From Chitinophagaceae bacterium (lineage in GTDB: Bacteria; Bacteroidota; Bacteroidia; Chitinophagales; Chitinophagaceae): a stretch of DNA of 44,785 bases. Below, one piece after another: positions 6,431 through 15,197 of this stretch (positions are counted from its first letter, which is position 1; each line of letters opens with the position of its first letter). The DNA lies in assembly GCA_019747705.1 (NCBI GenBank), contig JAIEQM010000073.1, positions 1-44,785 on the forward strand. Reading direction: 5' to 3'. The position numbers and the translations under genes are program-made. The notes below the pieces were generated by a model. The model worked only from the letters and a program-made list of their open reading frames with translations, had not been told where the DNA came from and made no database searches.

Positions 6431-6874
6431 TTACTTAACCAGGTTCAGTGCGTTGAGCCAGTTTGTTCGTTCTCCGCTCCAACTGTCAGCAAACGCTTCT
6501 GGCTGCAGACCGCCTTCAAGATTGCGCAGCAATCCTGTAACCTGGCTCATGTTCTTTGCTGTATTGGCAGCAGAAACAAGATTCTGAATATTAAATCCCT
6601 GCCTGAACATTCCGGGTTTAAGAAAGCCAATAAGTGATGCAATGGTTTTTCCGGCATTTACAGCATTGCTCACTTTACCTGCGTTACTCAGAAAATTGGT
6701 TTTGCTGCCCGCCCACTGATTTGTAAAGGACGAAGGTTTAATCTGATTGGTGAACTGTGTAATTAAATTTCCAATACCCGGAACAGACGGCGCTGCTTTG
6801 GGAATTGTTATCTGTGCATTTGCAACAGTTGAAATTAATGATACAAAAATTAATGAAAACAGAAGCGACTTCAT
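6431..6874 (-). CDS. secreted protein of unknown function
   Basis: A 147-residue protein with a signal peptide ending near TVANAQ. The mature part has two similar halves: FTNQWAGSKTNFLSNAG and FADSWSGERTNWLNALNLV are about 75 residues apart, each with a Trp, Gly and an N-[FW]-L pattern. Between them are helix-like stretches (VNAGKTIASLIGFLKPG). I do not recognise the family. ATG 6874 is chosen because it starts the signal peptide. It is 90 bases upstream of the OmpA-like lipoprotein gene on the same strand, so an envelope role is plausible. Confidence 0.6.
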   Translation of the reverse strand: MKSLLFSLIFVSLISTVANAQITIPKAAPSVPGIGNLITQFTNQIKPSSFTNQWAGSKTNFLSNAGKVSNAVNAGKTIASLIGFLKPGMFRQGFNIQNLVSAANTAKNMSQVTGLLRNLEGGLQPEAFADSWSGERTNWLNALNLVK

Positions 6875-7090
6875 AACAGTTTTTTTATTGCTGCAAAGAT
6901 GTGTCAATTCATTCAATCATAAATGCACATAAAGATGTACACTTGTGGATAACGCTTAAAAAGCCTCAGCTTACAACTCATTTGAATAAGCTGTATAAAT
7001 TTTAAGAAATTGCAAACAAGTTTTTTTTAAAAAATTGCTTTCGCAACAACGAACAAAGCCCGGTTAAAAAAAACTACTGCACTCGTTTAT

Positions 7091-8662
7091 TTATTCAATA
7101 CCCGGCTGCTTCAGCTTCCATCCACTTTTCTTTTTCTCCTCGTCCACCATCCGTTTTACATCTTCCAGTAATTTTTTTGAATCATAAACAATTCCATCTT
7201 TAACAGTGTATTTTACTCCACCTGCTCTTATTATTTTTCCATCAGGCAATAAGCGGATGGCACCCGTGCCGTACAATACCTGAAAATTTTCCAGCGGGTT
7301 TACATCAATCACTACAAAATCGGCCAGCTTACCCACCTCAATGGTGCCCAAATCTTTTTCCATACCCAATGCCTGTGCACCATATAACGTTGCAGACCGA
7401 ATAACTTCCAACGGATGAAAACCTGCTTCACGCAGCAACTCCAGTTCACGGATGTATCCAAAGCCATAGGTTTGATAAATAAATCCATTATCACTTCCTG
7501 TAGTAACACGTCCGCCACGGTTTTTATATTCATTAATAAACGTCATCCATAAACGGTAGTTTTCTTTCCATGCCACTTCCTGCTCCGTGCCCCAGCAATG
7601 CCAGTAGCTGCCATGACTCACCATGCTGGGTTCATAAAATTTCCAGAGGCTTGGCAAGGTATAATCTTCATGCCACTCAGCACGGCGTGCACGCATTAAA
7701 TCACGGTTGGCATCATAAATATTAAACGTGGGGTCCAATGTAAAATCAAGGCTCAGTAATTCATTCATCACTTTATTCCAGTGGTCACTGTAAGGAGCAG
7801 CGGCTTGCTTCCATAATTTGCCTGCTTCTTCAAATCGGTCCTGCTCATTACTGTAGTTATAATCCAATGGATAATTTTGAATGGTTCTGTCAGTAAACAA
7901 TGCTTCAGGCAATCCATACCAATGTTCCATACTTGTTAATCCTGCACGGGCAGAGTTTAGAACATTCCATCGTGCCACATCCATTTGAGCATGATGGCAA
8001 CAACTGCGTAACCCCAATCTTTTGTTTTCTCTTAAAGCTGCATCCATAATTTGCGGAGCAGCGCCAAAAAACTTTATTCCATCAGCACCATTCTTTGCAT
8101 TTTGCCGAACCCATTCAATGGCCTGTTCCGGTGTGGCAATGGGTTGTTTACTGCCCTGCCCGAATACCGTATAAGCAAAAATGCGTGGTGCGGTAATTTT
8201 ATTTTCAGCACTTAATCGTTTTTCTTCCAGCACCCAATCCAATCCGTTACCACAGGAAGGGTCTCTGATGGTGGTAATACCATGTGCCATCCAAAGTTTA
8301 AATACATACTCAGCGTAGGGCGCCTGGCTGCCACCAATATGCCCATGCATGTCAATAAAACCCGGCAAAATGTAATGGCCGGTGAGGTTTATTTCTCTGC
8401 CACCTTCTTTCAATTTTGGTCGGCGTGCATCATTAATGGGCATACCGCTTCCCACACCTGCAATTTGTACAATACGGTTGCCTTCCACCACAATATCCAT
8501 AGGCCCTGTTGGTGGTGCGCCTGTACCATTGATCATCATAACTCCACGCAGAATGAGTTGTGTGTAAGGGCCATCGCCTTCTTTTTTAAGAGGGGCTTTT
8601 GCTATTTGAGCTGCGCTGTTTAAACATAACAGGGTTACAAGCACTAAATAATATTTTCTCAT
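7091..8662 (-). CDS. secreted amidohydrolase (imidazolonepropionase-like)
   Basis: A 523-residue metal-dependent amidohydrolase with a signal peptide ending near NSAAQ, so it is probably periplasmic. The strand-1 metal motif is PGFIDMHGHIG with His106 and His108; later histidines include SCCHHAQMD and MEHWYG. The barrel closes with TTGSDNGFIYQTYG, whose Asp is the expected catalytic residue, and the small beta domain follows (LGTIEVGKLADFVVID). The substrate is unknown; relatives include prolidase-like and N-acyl amino acid hydrolases. It is transcribed divergently from rlmH across a 47-base gap. Confidence 0.85.
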   Translation of the reverse strand: MRKYYLVLVTLLCLNSAAQIAKAPLKKEGDGPYTQLILRGVMMINGTGAPPTGPMDIVVEGNRIVQIAGVGSGMPINDARRPKLKEGGREINLTGHYILPGFIDMHGHIGGSQAPYAEYVFKLWMAHGITTIRDPSCGNGLDWVLEEKRLSAENKITAPRIFAYTVFGQGSKQPIATPEQAIEWVRQNAKNGADGIKFFGAAPQIMDAALRENKRLGLRSCCHHAQMDVARWNVLNSARAGLTSMEHWYGLPEALFTDRTIQNYPLDYNYSNEQDRFEEAGKLWKQAAAPYSDHWNKVMNELLSLDFTLDPTFNIYDANRDLMRARRAEWHEDYTLPSLWKFYEPSMVSHGSYWHCWGTEQEVAWKENYRLWMTFINEYKNRGGRVTTGSDNGFIYQTYGFGYIRELELLREAGFHPLEVIRSATLYGAQALGMEKDLGTIEVGKLADFVVIDVNPLENFQVLYGTGAIRLLPDGKIIRAGGVKYTVKDGIVYDSKKLLEDVKRMVDEEKKKSGWKLKQPGIE

Positions 8663-8709
8663 GTGTGGTTGGTTGTTCCGAAATTTACAACTATTCTTTA
8701 TATCAGAAC

Positions 8710-9183
8710 ATGAAAATACATTTCTGGAGCGTAGGTAAAAATCATGAGCCGTATGTAAAAGCGGGTGTGGAAGAATTCACAAAACGCATCTCTAAGTATT
8801 ACCCGGTGGAATGGACCATTATCCCCCTTCCTAAAAACAGCGGCATGCTCAGTGAAGCAGATTTGAAAAAGAAAGAAGGTGAAATGATTCTCAACTGGTT
8901 GCAGAAAGATGATTATTTAATTGCTTTGGATGAACGTGGAAAACAAATGAACAGTGAAGGCCTGGCTGATTTTATTATGAAGCGAAGCAATGAAAGCACA
9001 AAGAACCTGGTATTTTTAATAGGCGGCGCATATGGTATTGATGAAGCGGTACTGAAACGTGCTGATTATAAATGGAGTTTATCACAACTGGTTTTTCCGC
9101 ATCAGTTGGTACGGTTGATTTTGGCCGAACAGGTGTACAGGGCCTGTACTATTTTGAGGAATGAAAAGTATCATCATAGCTGA
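8710..9183 (+). CDS. rlmH: 23S rRNA pseudouridine-1915 N3-methyltransferase RlmH
   Basis: A 157-residue SPOUT methyltransferase that methylates pseudouridine 1915 in helix 69 of 23S rRNA. The size is normal for the family. Visible signatures are ALDERGKQMNSEGLADF (residues 72-88), FLIGGAYGID (102-111, part of the SAM-binding trefoil knot) and HQLVRLILAEQVYRA (131-145). ATG 8710 starts the conserved MKIHFWSVGK; longer in-frame readings run into the divergent gene. A degenerate repeat tract starts right after the stop. Confidence 0.95.
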   Translation: MKIHFWSVGKNHEPYVKAGVEEFTKRISKYYPVEWTIIPLPKNSGMLSEADLKKKEGEMILNWLQKDDYLIALDERGKQMNSEGLADFIMKRSNESTKNLVFLIGGAYGIDEAVLKRADYKWSLSQLVFPHQLVRLILAEQVYRACTILRNEKYHHS

Positions 9184-9245
9184 AGAACGAAGTAAGATAT
9201 ACGAGGTACGAATTAAGATTTACGATTTAAGACTTAGATTTGAAA
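9184..9245. repeat. degenerate short-unit repeat tract
   Basis: The rlmH-rhomboid gap holds a run of near copies of an ACGAnnTAAGATTTACGA-type unit. It is one of several such tracts between 9 and 17 kb and has no coding potential. Confidence 0.55.
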
Positions 9246-9261
9246 ATAAACAAACCAAAGT

Positions 9262-9867
9262 ATGCAAATTCCTGTTACGTATTTAATCATCGGTTTTACC
9301 TGCCTTGTTTCCATTCCTGCATTTACCAATGAAAAAATGATAAATAATATGGTTTTTTATCCGGTACGGATGAAAGATGGTAAAGAACTCTATCGCTTTT
9401 TTACACATGGGTTTATACATGCTGACTATATGCACCTGATTTTTAACATGCTTACGCTTTATTTTTTCGGGCCTTATATTGAATCTATTTTGGGTAAACC
9501 GCTGTTTCTGCTTTTGTACATTACTGCACTCGTTGGCGCTTCTTTGTTCGATTATTTTAAACACAGGGGCAATTATTACTACCGTTCATTGGGTGCATCT
9601 GGTGCTGTTTCTGCTGTACTATTTGTTACTATCCTTAATAACCCCTGGGCCGCAGAAATTTGTTTGTTTGGGGTGCTTTGCCTCCCCAATATCATTTTTG
9701 GCATTGCCTATATTGCTTACTCAACCTATATGGATAAACGGGGAGGTGATAATGTAGCACACAATGCACATCTCTGGGGCGGTTTGTATGGATTTGCGTT
9801 TGCTGCTGTTACCCGACCGGATTTGTTCAGAGATTTTTTAAATATGATTACCCATCCTTCATTTTAA
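9262..9867 (+). CDS. rhomboid-family intramembrane serine protease
   Basis: A 201-residue membrane protein with six hydrophobic segments. The catalytic dyad is Ser113 in GASGAVSAV and His170 in HNAHLWGGLYGF. The HADYMHLIFNM loop (residues 53-63), with the conserved His and Asn, completes the rhomboid core. It cleaves transmembrane substrates within the bilayer; the substrates here are unknown. The basic loop KHRGNYYYRSLGASG and a short cytoplasmic tail are normal. It lies 78 bases after rlmH on the same strand and converges with tilS. Confidence 0.92.
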   Translation: MQIPVTYLIIGFTCLVSIPAFTNEKMINNMVFYPVRMKDGKELYRFFTHGFIHADYMHLIFNMLTLYFFGPYIESILGKPLFLLLYITALVGASLFDYFKHRGNYYYRSLGASGAVSAVLFVTILNNPWAAEICLFGVLCLPNIIFGIAYIAYSTYMDKRGGDNVAHNAHLWGGLYGFAFAAVTRPDLFRDFLNMITHPSF

Positions 9868-9903
9868 AAAACAAGCTGTAGTTCACTGTTTCTCTTTTGT
9901 ATT

Positions 9904-11241
9904 TCAATGAGGATGATATTCCAAGCTAAATATGTCTTTAGTTGCGGCCGTTATTTTAAAACGCTCATCAATGCGCATTCCTATAACCCAAATGATTTTT
10001 TGATTACTCTGTAACACCCACACATTTTCTTTTTGCGTTTTCGAAAGTTTTTGGTCAATGAAGAAACGGGCGAGCTTCTTTTTCTTTTTCATTCCCAGCG
10101 GATAAAAATAATCTCCTGCTTTCCATTTGCGAAGTAGTAAAGGAAATTGGACTTTGGATGCATCCAGCATGGCAACCTGTGGTGAATCGTCAATTGGTTG
10201 TTGGGCATTCCTGAGCAGTTTTATCTGAACTTTAAAACTTCCAACTTCCCAATTACCGATGCCATCAATTACATAATGTTCCGCTCCGCTTGCTGCAGCA
10301 GGCGCAATAATGAGCCAATGCCTGTGTTTGATGATACGGAATTGCAAAGAAGGGCTTTCAATAAATTTTCCTGATTCTGCATCACAAAGTTTCTTCACTT
10401 CATCAATCTGCTTTTCAGTGAAGCCATAGGGTTTGATGATTTCGTAAATCAACGCACTGTTGTTGAATTGCATTAATTGTTTAACAGGAATATGCAGCTC
10501 CGCTCCTTTTTGTTTGCAGAGTTTTTGAATGATGCGTTGTGTGGACAAATTGTACAGCGCTTCAATTTCTTTAAACCGTTCAATATTATCCTGCAGATTT
10601 TGTTTTACCTGCGGATATACGTTTTCAATCTGCGGAATAATTTCATTCCGGAAAAAGTTGCGGGTGTATTTGGATGATTGATTGGAAGCATCTTCCCGCC
10701 AGTGCAACTTATTTTCATTGGCATAAGCAATTAATTCTTCTTTGGTAAAACGCAACAATGGCCGTTTAATATTTCCATTACTTACGGGAATACCTGTTAA
10801 TCCGTGCAAACCTGTACCACGGAAAAAATTCATGAGCAGGGTTTCGTTGTTGTCATCTGCATGATGTGCCGTTAGCACTATTGACTGTTGACCGTTGACC
10901 GTTGACAGTTCTTCAAACCAATCATATCTTAATTTTCTTGCTGCTTCCTGGATGGAAATTTTCTGTTCCAATGCATAAGCTGCTGTATGAAACTTTTTTA
11001 CATGAACCAGAACATTGTAATGTTTGCCAAGCGATTGCACCAATATTTCATCTGCATCACTTTCCTCTCCTCTCAATTGAAAATTGCAATGGGCAATGGA
11101 AAAGGAATAACCTGCTTTTGCACATAAGTCTGCAAGCACCACGCTATCAACGCCACCGCTCACTGCTAAAATGAGAGGCTGGTCTTTGGTGAAAAGATTA
11201 TTATAGGAGATGTATTGTTGAAATTGAAGGAGTAAATTCAT
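9904..11241 (-). CDS. tilS: tRNA(Ile)-lysidine synthase TilS
   Basis: A 445-residue essential enzyme that converts cytidine 34 of tRNA-Ile(CAU) to lysidine using ATP, so that AUA is read as Ile. The PP-loop SGGVDS is at residues 29-34 and the AHHADDNNETLLMNFFRG signature is near 125-142. The C-terminal domain includes WKAGDYFYPLGMKKKKKLARFF. The start ATG overlaps the higA stop by one base (TAATG), so translation is coupled to a toxin-antitoxin pair. Around residues 112-121 the code (10880-10910) is a tandem GTTGACC repeat where homologues have ordinary coding sequence; protein length is unchanged. Confidence 0.95.
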   Translation of the reverse strand: MNLLLQFQQYISYNNLFTKDQPLILAVSGGVDSVVLADLCAKAGYSFSIAHCNFQLRGEESDADEILVQSLGKHYNVLVHVKKFHTAAYALEQKISIQEAARKLRYDWFEELSTVNGQQSIVLTAHHADDNNETLLMNFFRGTGLHGLTGIPVSNGNIKRPLLRFTKEELIAYANENKLHWREDASNQSSKYTRNFFRNEIIPQIENVYPQVKQNLQDNIERFKEIEALYNLSTQRIIQKLCKQKGAELHIPVKQLMQFNNSALIYEIIKPYGFTEKQIDEVKKLCDAESGKFIESPSLQFRIIKHRHWLIIAPAAASGAEHYVIDGIGNWEVGSFKVQIKLLRNAQQPIDDSPQVAMLDASKVQFPLLLRKWKAGDYFYPLGMKKKKKLARFFIDQKLSKTQKENVWVLQSNQKIIWVIGMRIDERFKITAATKDIFSLEYHPH

Positions 11242-11540
11242 TACGCAACTTTCAATTGCTTCTTGGCAAGTTTTAAATCATAATCCATTTGAAGCCGCAT
11301 CCAGAAACCTGCACTGATTCCTAATTGCTGTTCAAGCTTTACGGCAAGGATGGCAGAAATATTCCGTTTGCCTTTTATCAATTCGTTTAAATGAGGTGGA
11401 CGCATTTGTAACGCTTCTGCAAATGCTTTTTGGGAAATATTTCTTGCGGATAGTTCTTCACCCAGCACCAAACCCGGATGAAACAAAACATCCGAAACAA
11501 TTTCTTTTCCTGCTTTATTTAAAACTTTATACGTACCCAT
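11241..11540 (-). CDS. higA: HigA-family antitoxin
   Basis: A 99-residue XRE-type HTH antitoxin. The HTH is at about residues 27-72 (LGEELSARNISQKAFAEAL..PPHLNELIKGKRNIS), with the HigA/VapI pattern PGLVLGEEL before it and AVKLEQQLGISAGFWMRLQ after. It neutralises the HigB toxin encoded upstream and probably represses the operon. Its start overlaps the higB stop by one base and its stop overlaps the tilS start by one base, so all three are translationally coupled. Confidence 0.92.
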   Translation of the reverse strand: MGTYKVLNKAGKEIVSDVLFHPGLVLGEELSARNISQKAFAEALQMRPPHLNELIKGKRNISAILAVKLEQQLGISAGFWMRLQMDYDLKLAKKQLKVA

Positions 11541-11851
11541 TACCTGTAATGATTTGATAAATCTTCAATAAAAATGATTTCTGAAAGTTGAATCTTATTT
11601 TTTTCAATTACAAACTCCAGTCTGTATTTTAAATCAACCCTTATTGAGTATAATCCTTTTTTACCTCCTTTTAATGCTTCAAAATTTAAACTCCTGATAG
11701 TCCTCAGTTCATTTGTATTTTCAGCGTTCTTAAGAATCTCAACTTTTATTCTGAACTTTTCAATTACTTCTTTATTATAACGAAGCTTTCCCGTAACAGG
11801 AAGCCCTTCATATAATTTTTCAAGATTTGAATTGTTGAAATAAATCTCCAT
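11540..11851 (-). CDS. higB: HigB-type toxin (RelE-like mRNA interferase)
   Basis: A 103-residue RelE/HigB-like ribosome-dependent mRNA endoribonuclease. The family pattern is visible: LRTIRSLNFEALKGGKKGLYSIRVDLKYRLEF, with the Tyr-Ser-Ile-Arg core strand, and a C-terminal basic end. It is slightly larger than typical RelE. It is the first gene of the higB-higA-tilS operon; a TAATTTTG box lies just upstream. Confidence 0.88.
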   Translation of the reverse strand: MEIYFNNSNLEKLYEGLPVTGKLRYNKEVIEKFRIKVEILKNAENTNELRTIRSLNFEALKGGKKGLYSIRVDLKYRLEFVIEKNKIQLSEIIFIEDLSNHYR

Positions 11852-11864
11852 TCTAAATGATTAC

Positions 11865-11872
11865 CAAAATTA
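11865..11872 (-). promoter_or_regulatory. -7 promoter box of the higBA-tilS operon
   Basis: TAATTTTG on the minus strand matches TAnnTTTG and lies 13 bases before the higB start. No unambiguous TTTG partner is seen upstream. Confidence 0.4.
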
Positions 11873-11908
11873 GGGAATTATTGCGAAGCTACAAATTGCA
11901 ACTTTTGT

Positions 11909-12041
11909 GCTGCCATGAAATACTGAACGTACAAGAGTGCGATACTTCGACTTCGCTCAGTACAGGCTGCCACGCTTTTACATGATTCCATGGAAACGGA
12001 ACCATGAAACGAGCGTGGCAAAACCGCTGCCATGAAATACT
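11909..12041. repeat. structured intergenic repeat
   Basis: GCTGCCATGAAATACT occurs at 11909-11924 and again at 12026-12041. Between them TGCCACGCT (11968-11976) and AGCGTGGCA (12012-12020) form a 9-base inverted repeat enclosing TTCCATGGAA. This fills most of the 230-base gap between higB and the TPR gene. A CGACTTCGCTCAGTACAGG string of a kind often dispersed in Bacteroidota genomes lies inside. Confidence 0.55.
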
Positions 12042-12084
12042 TCAGCCGGTAACAAAAACAAAAAACATCAAACTACAAAACAAC

Positions 12085-12396
12085 TCAAAACGTCAACTCT
12101 TCCCACGCACTCCTCAACTCTCCAAATGCATGCTGTTCCCCTTTTTCTTTGGCCATGTGCATTCCTTTTTTATAAACTGCAATGGCTTCCTGTTCTTTGC
12201 CGTTCCGTTCCAGCAGTTTAGCTAAATGATAATAACTGCCCACATAGCCGGGCTCCCGCTCCAGCAATTGTTCAAACAAAGTTTGCGCTGCTGCATCGTC
12301 CCCCGCTTTTATAAATTCCAGCGCCAGTGCATGATTTAAGAAGCTGTCATGCGGACTGGATGTTAGCATTTCCTTAATTCGTTCAATTCTTTCCAT
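12085..12396 (-). CDS. small tetratricopeptide-repeat protein
   Basis: A 103-residue protein made of about two TPR units: HDSFLNHALALEFIKAGDD and GYVGSYYHLAKLLERNGKEQ followed by EAIAVYKKGMHMAKEKGEQ. It has no signal peptide, so it is a cytoplasmic helical scaffold for protein-protein contact. The function is not predictable. It is divergent from etfB across 135 bases. Confidence 0.8.
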   Translation of the reverse strand: MERIERIKEMLTSSPHDSFLNHALALEFIKAGDDAAAQTLFEQLLEREPGYVGSYYHLAKLLERNGKEQEAIAVYKKGMHMAKEKGEQHAFGELRSAWEELTF

Positions 12397-12422
12397 GGCT
12401 CAAAATATTTTCTTTGCAAACT

Positions 12423-12456
12423 TTTGTCAGCGTAAACCGTTTTGCCTTTATCTTTG
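12423..12456 (+). promoter_or_regulatory. promoter of etfB
   Basis: TTTG at 12423-12426 and TATCTTTG at 12449-12456 are separated by 22 bases, close to the Bacteroidota consensus. Transcription would start near 12463, leaving a leader of about 70 bases that includes a palindromic repeat. Confidence 0.55.
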
Positions 12457-12483
12457 CTTAGTTGCATAAACAACTATTTTAGG

Positions 12484-12514
12484 CCTCACCCCAACCCTCT
12501 CCAAAGAAGAGGGA
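12484..12514. repeat. palindromic repeat in the etfB leader
   Basis: CCTCACCCCAACCCTCTCC is followed by AAAGAAGAGGGA, which folds on CCCTCT to give a small hairpin. Strings of this kind are dispersed in many bacterial genomes. Here it sits in the predicted untranslated leader of etfB. Confidence 0.5.
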
Positions 12515-12531
12515 GAAAAACAAAAATCGTT

Positions 12532-13275
12532 ATGAAGATTCTCGTTTGTATCAGCAAAACGCCGGACACAACGGCAAAAATAGCCTTCACAGATAACAAC
12601 ACAAAGTTTGCACAGGATGGTGTGCAGTGGATCATTAATCCTTACGATGAATGGTATGCCCTGGTGCGTGCCATTGAACTCAGGGAAAAAGATGCATCTG
12701 CTGTGATTCATTTAATCACTGTTGGTGCGGCAGATACGGAACCCATCATCCGCAAAGCATTGGCATTGGGTGGTGATGAAGCGATTCGTGTGAACAGCGA
12801 TAGCCACGACAGTTTTACCATTGCTACCCAAATTGCTGAAGTTGCAAAAAGCGGTGGTTATGATTTGATTTTTACAGGAAAAGAAACGATTGACTATAAT
12901 GGTTCTTCCATAGGTGGAATGGTAGCTGAACTGCTGGATATGCCTTATGTATCGCTTGCAACTAAATTTGATTTAAACGGAACCATTGCCACCATCAACC
13001 GTGAAATTGAAGGCGGAGAAGAAACCTGCGAAGTGAATTTGCCGGTTGTTGTAAGCTGTCAAAAAGGTGTGGCGGAACAACGCATTCCCAACATGAAAGG
13101 CATTATGGGTGCACGCACCAAACCATTGAAAGTGGTGGAACCAGTTGCAGTTGATGCTCTTACTTCTGTTGCTGCATTTGAATTACCTCCCGCCAAAGCA
13201 GGTGTGAAGCTGGTAGATGCTGATAATGTGGGTGAGTTGGTGCGGTTGCTGCATGAAGAAGCGAAGGTGTTTTAG
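12532..13275 (+). CDS. etfB: electron transfer flavoprotein beta subunit
   Basis: A 247-residue subunit that binds AMP and, with EtfA, carries electrons from acyl-CoA dehydrogenases to ETF:quinone oxidoreductase. The N-terminus MKILVCISKTPDT, the middle AGKETIDYNGSSIGGMVAELLDMPYVS region and VEQRIPNMKGIMGARTKPL-type end are typical. ATG 12532 is chosen because it starts the conserved MKILV; the longer frame runs through the leader palindrome. The partner etfA is 447 bases downstream, separated by an unrelated gene and AT-rich repeats, which is unusual since etfBA are normally adjacent. Confidence 0.95.
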   Translation: MKILVCISKTPDTTAKIAFTDNNTKFAQDGVQWIINPYDEWYALVRAIELREKDASAVIHLITVGAADTEPIIRKALALGGDEAIRVNSDSHDSFTIATQIAEVAKSGGYDLIFTGKETIDYNGSSIGGMVAELLDMPYVSLATKFDLNGTIATINREIEGGEETCEVNLPVVVSCQKGVAEQRIPNMKGIMGARTKPLKVVEPVAVDALTSVAAFELPPAKAGVKLVDADNVGELVRLLHEEAKVF

Positions 13276-13331
13276 TAATGGATAATTGATTAATGGATAA
13301 TTCATAATTTATCATAAATCAATCACACGTC
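13276..13331. repeat. AT-rich repeat tract left of the four-helix-bundle gene
   Basis: Near copies of TTAATGGATAATT are arranged in tandem. The right flank of the next gene holds inverted relatives, and similar tracts lie at 16569-16660. Confidence 0.55.
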
Positions 13332-13688
13332 ATGAAAGAAAACATCTTAAAAACCAAGAGCTTCGATTTTGCAGTACGAATTGTGAAACTCTATAAATTT
13401 TTAAAGAAAGAACATAATGAGTTTATTCTTTCTCAGCAAATTGTAAGGAGCGGAACAGCAATTGGAGCCTTAATTAGAGAAGCTGAACATGGCGAAAGCA
13501 TGAAAGATTTTATCCACAAACTCAATATTGGGCTAAAAGAAGCCAACGAATCAAAATACTGGCTTGATTTACTGGTAGCAACCGAATTCATTACCAAAAG
13601 AATGTACGATTCAATCAACAAAGACTGCGAAGAACTTTTAAAATTGCTTACTGCCAGTGTAAAAACTTCAAAGTCACGTATAAAATAA
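13332..13688 (+). CDS. four-helix-bundle protein (23S rRNA intervening-sequence type)
   Basis: A 118-residue helical protein of the family first met in intervening sequences of 23S rRNA genes. Signatures are SFDFAVRIVKLYKFLKKEHNEF, LSQQIVRSGTAIGALIREAEHG and EANESKYWLDLLVATEFI. Biochemical function is unknown. It sits between etfB and etfA and is bracketed by AT-rich repeats in roughly opposite orientation (13276-13331 and 13687-13722), as if inserted as a small cassette. Confidence 0.9.
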   Translation: MKENILKTKSFDFAVRIVKLYKFLKKEHNEFILSQQIVRSGTAIGALIREAEHGESMKDFIHKLNIGLKEANESKYWLDLLVATEFITKRMYDSINKDCEELLKLLTASVKTSKSRIK

Positions 13689-13722
13689 TTATCAACTATC
13701 AATTAAAAAATTATCAATTACT
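13687..13722. repeat. AT-rich repeat tract right of the four-helix-bundle gene
   Basis: Units reading AATTATCAACTATCAATTA and AATTATCAATTA are approximately inverted with respect to the tract on the other side of the gene. They end at the etfA start. Confidence 0.5.
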
Positions 13723-14688
<966 letters not shown>

Positions 14689-14694
14689 ATGAGC

Positions 14695-14766
14695 CGGTAG
14701 CCGGTAGTCATTAGTCATTGGTCATTAGTCATTAGTTATTAGTTATTAGTTATTAGTTATTAGTGG
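14695..14766. repeat. tandem repeat of TTAGTCA/TTAGTTA units
   Basis: Two GCCGGTA units are followed by TCATTAG/TTATTAG heptamers repeated about nine times after the etfA stop. It is simple, non-coding and possibly length-variable. Confidence 0.8.
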
Positions 14767-14955
14767 ATAGTTTTAGCAATTAGTTGCAGAATAAATGCCT
14801 TTGATTTAAAAATATTTGGGGCAATCAGCATAAGCCGGAATAGATCAGCAGATGTTCCGGCTCTGACGATGAATGTCTGAGTCTGACCAAAGCGTCAGAC
14901 TTTTCGTTTCAAGTCCTCATTCCGCTTTGCTTCATTGCGGGCTTTTCACTTCAAT

Positions 14956-15115
14956 CCGGCTGCCCAATGTCATTACGTTAAGCGTTCGTCATGTCGAGGA
15001 ACAGCTTGTCCCGCTTTTGCGGGAAGACATCTCATAAAATTTGTACAGCAAGAAATTTATGAGACCTCTCCCTGCGGTCGGGGTGACGCTTAACTTAATG
15101 ACATTGTCCGGCTGC
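14956..15115. mobile_element. MITE with 20-bp inverted repeats and 8-bp target duplication
   Basis: CAATGTCATTACGTTAAGCG (14965-14984) is repeated inverted at 15087-15106 with one mismatch. CCGGCTGC flanks the element on both sides (14956-14963 and 15108-15115) as a perfect 8-base target duplication. Inside are two further hairpins: TCTCATAAA/TTTATGAGA (15030-15064) and TCCCGC/GCGGGA (15009-15024). There is no coding sequence. It lies in the 509-base gap between etfA and the PIN module; the rest of that gap, apart from the tandem repeat, shows nothing I recognise. Confidence 0.75.
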
Positions 15116-15174
15116 TCTTCAACTATACTGCATACATCAACACATATCAACCAGCGCTAAAAAAATTAATGGCG

Positions 15175-15182
15175 TATATTTG
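15175..15182 (+). promoter_or_regulatory. -7 promoter box of the PIN module
   Basis: TATATTTG matches TAnnTTTG and lies 15 bases before the antitoxin ATG. No clear TTTG partner is visible. Confidence 0.4.
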
Positions 15183-15197
15183 ATAAAATAAAAAGTT

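Noticed and set aside
14695..14766. CRISPR-like array after etfA
   Set aside because: Heptamer units in direct tandem without spacers; a simple tandem repeat.
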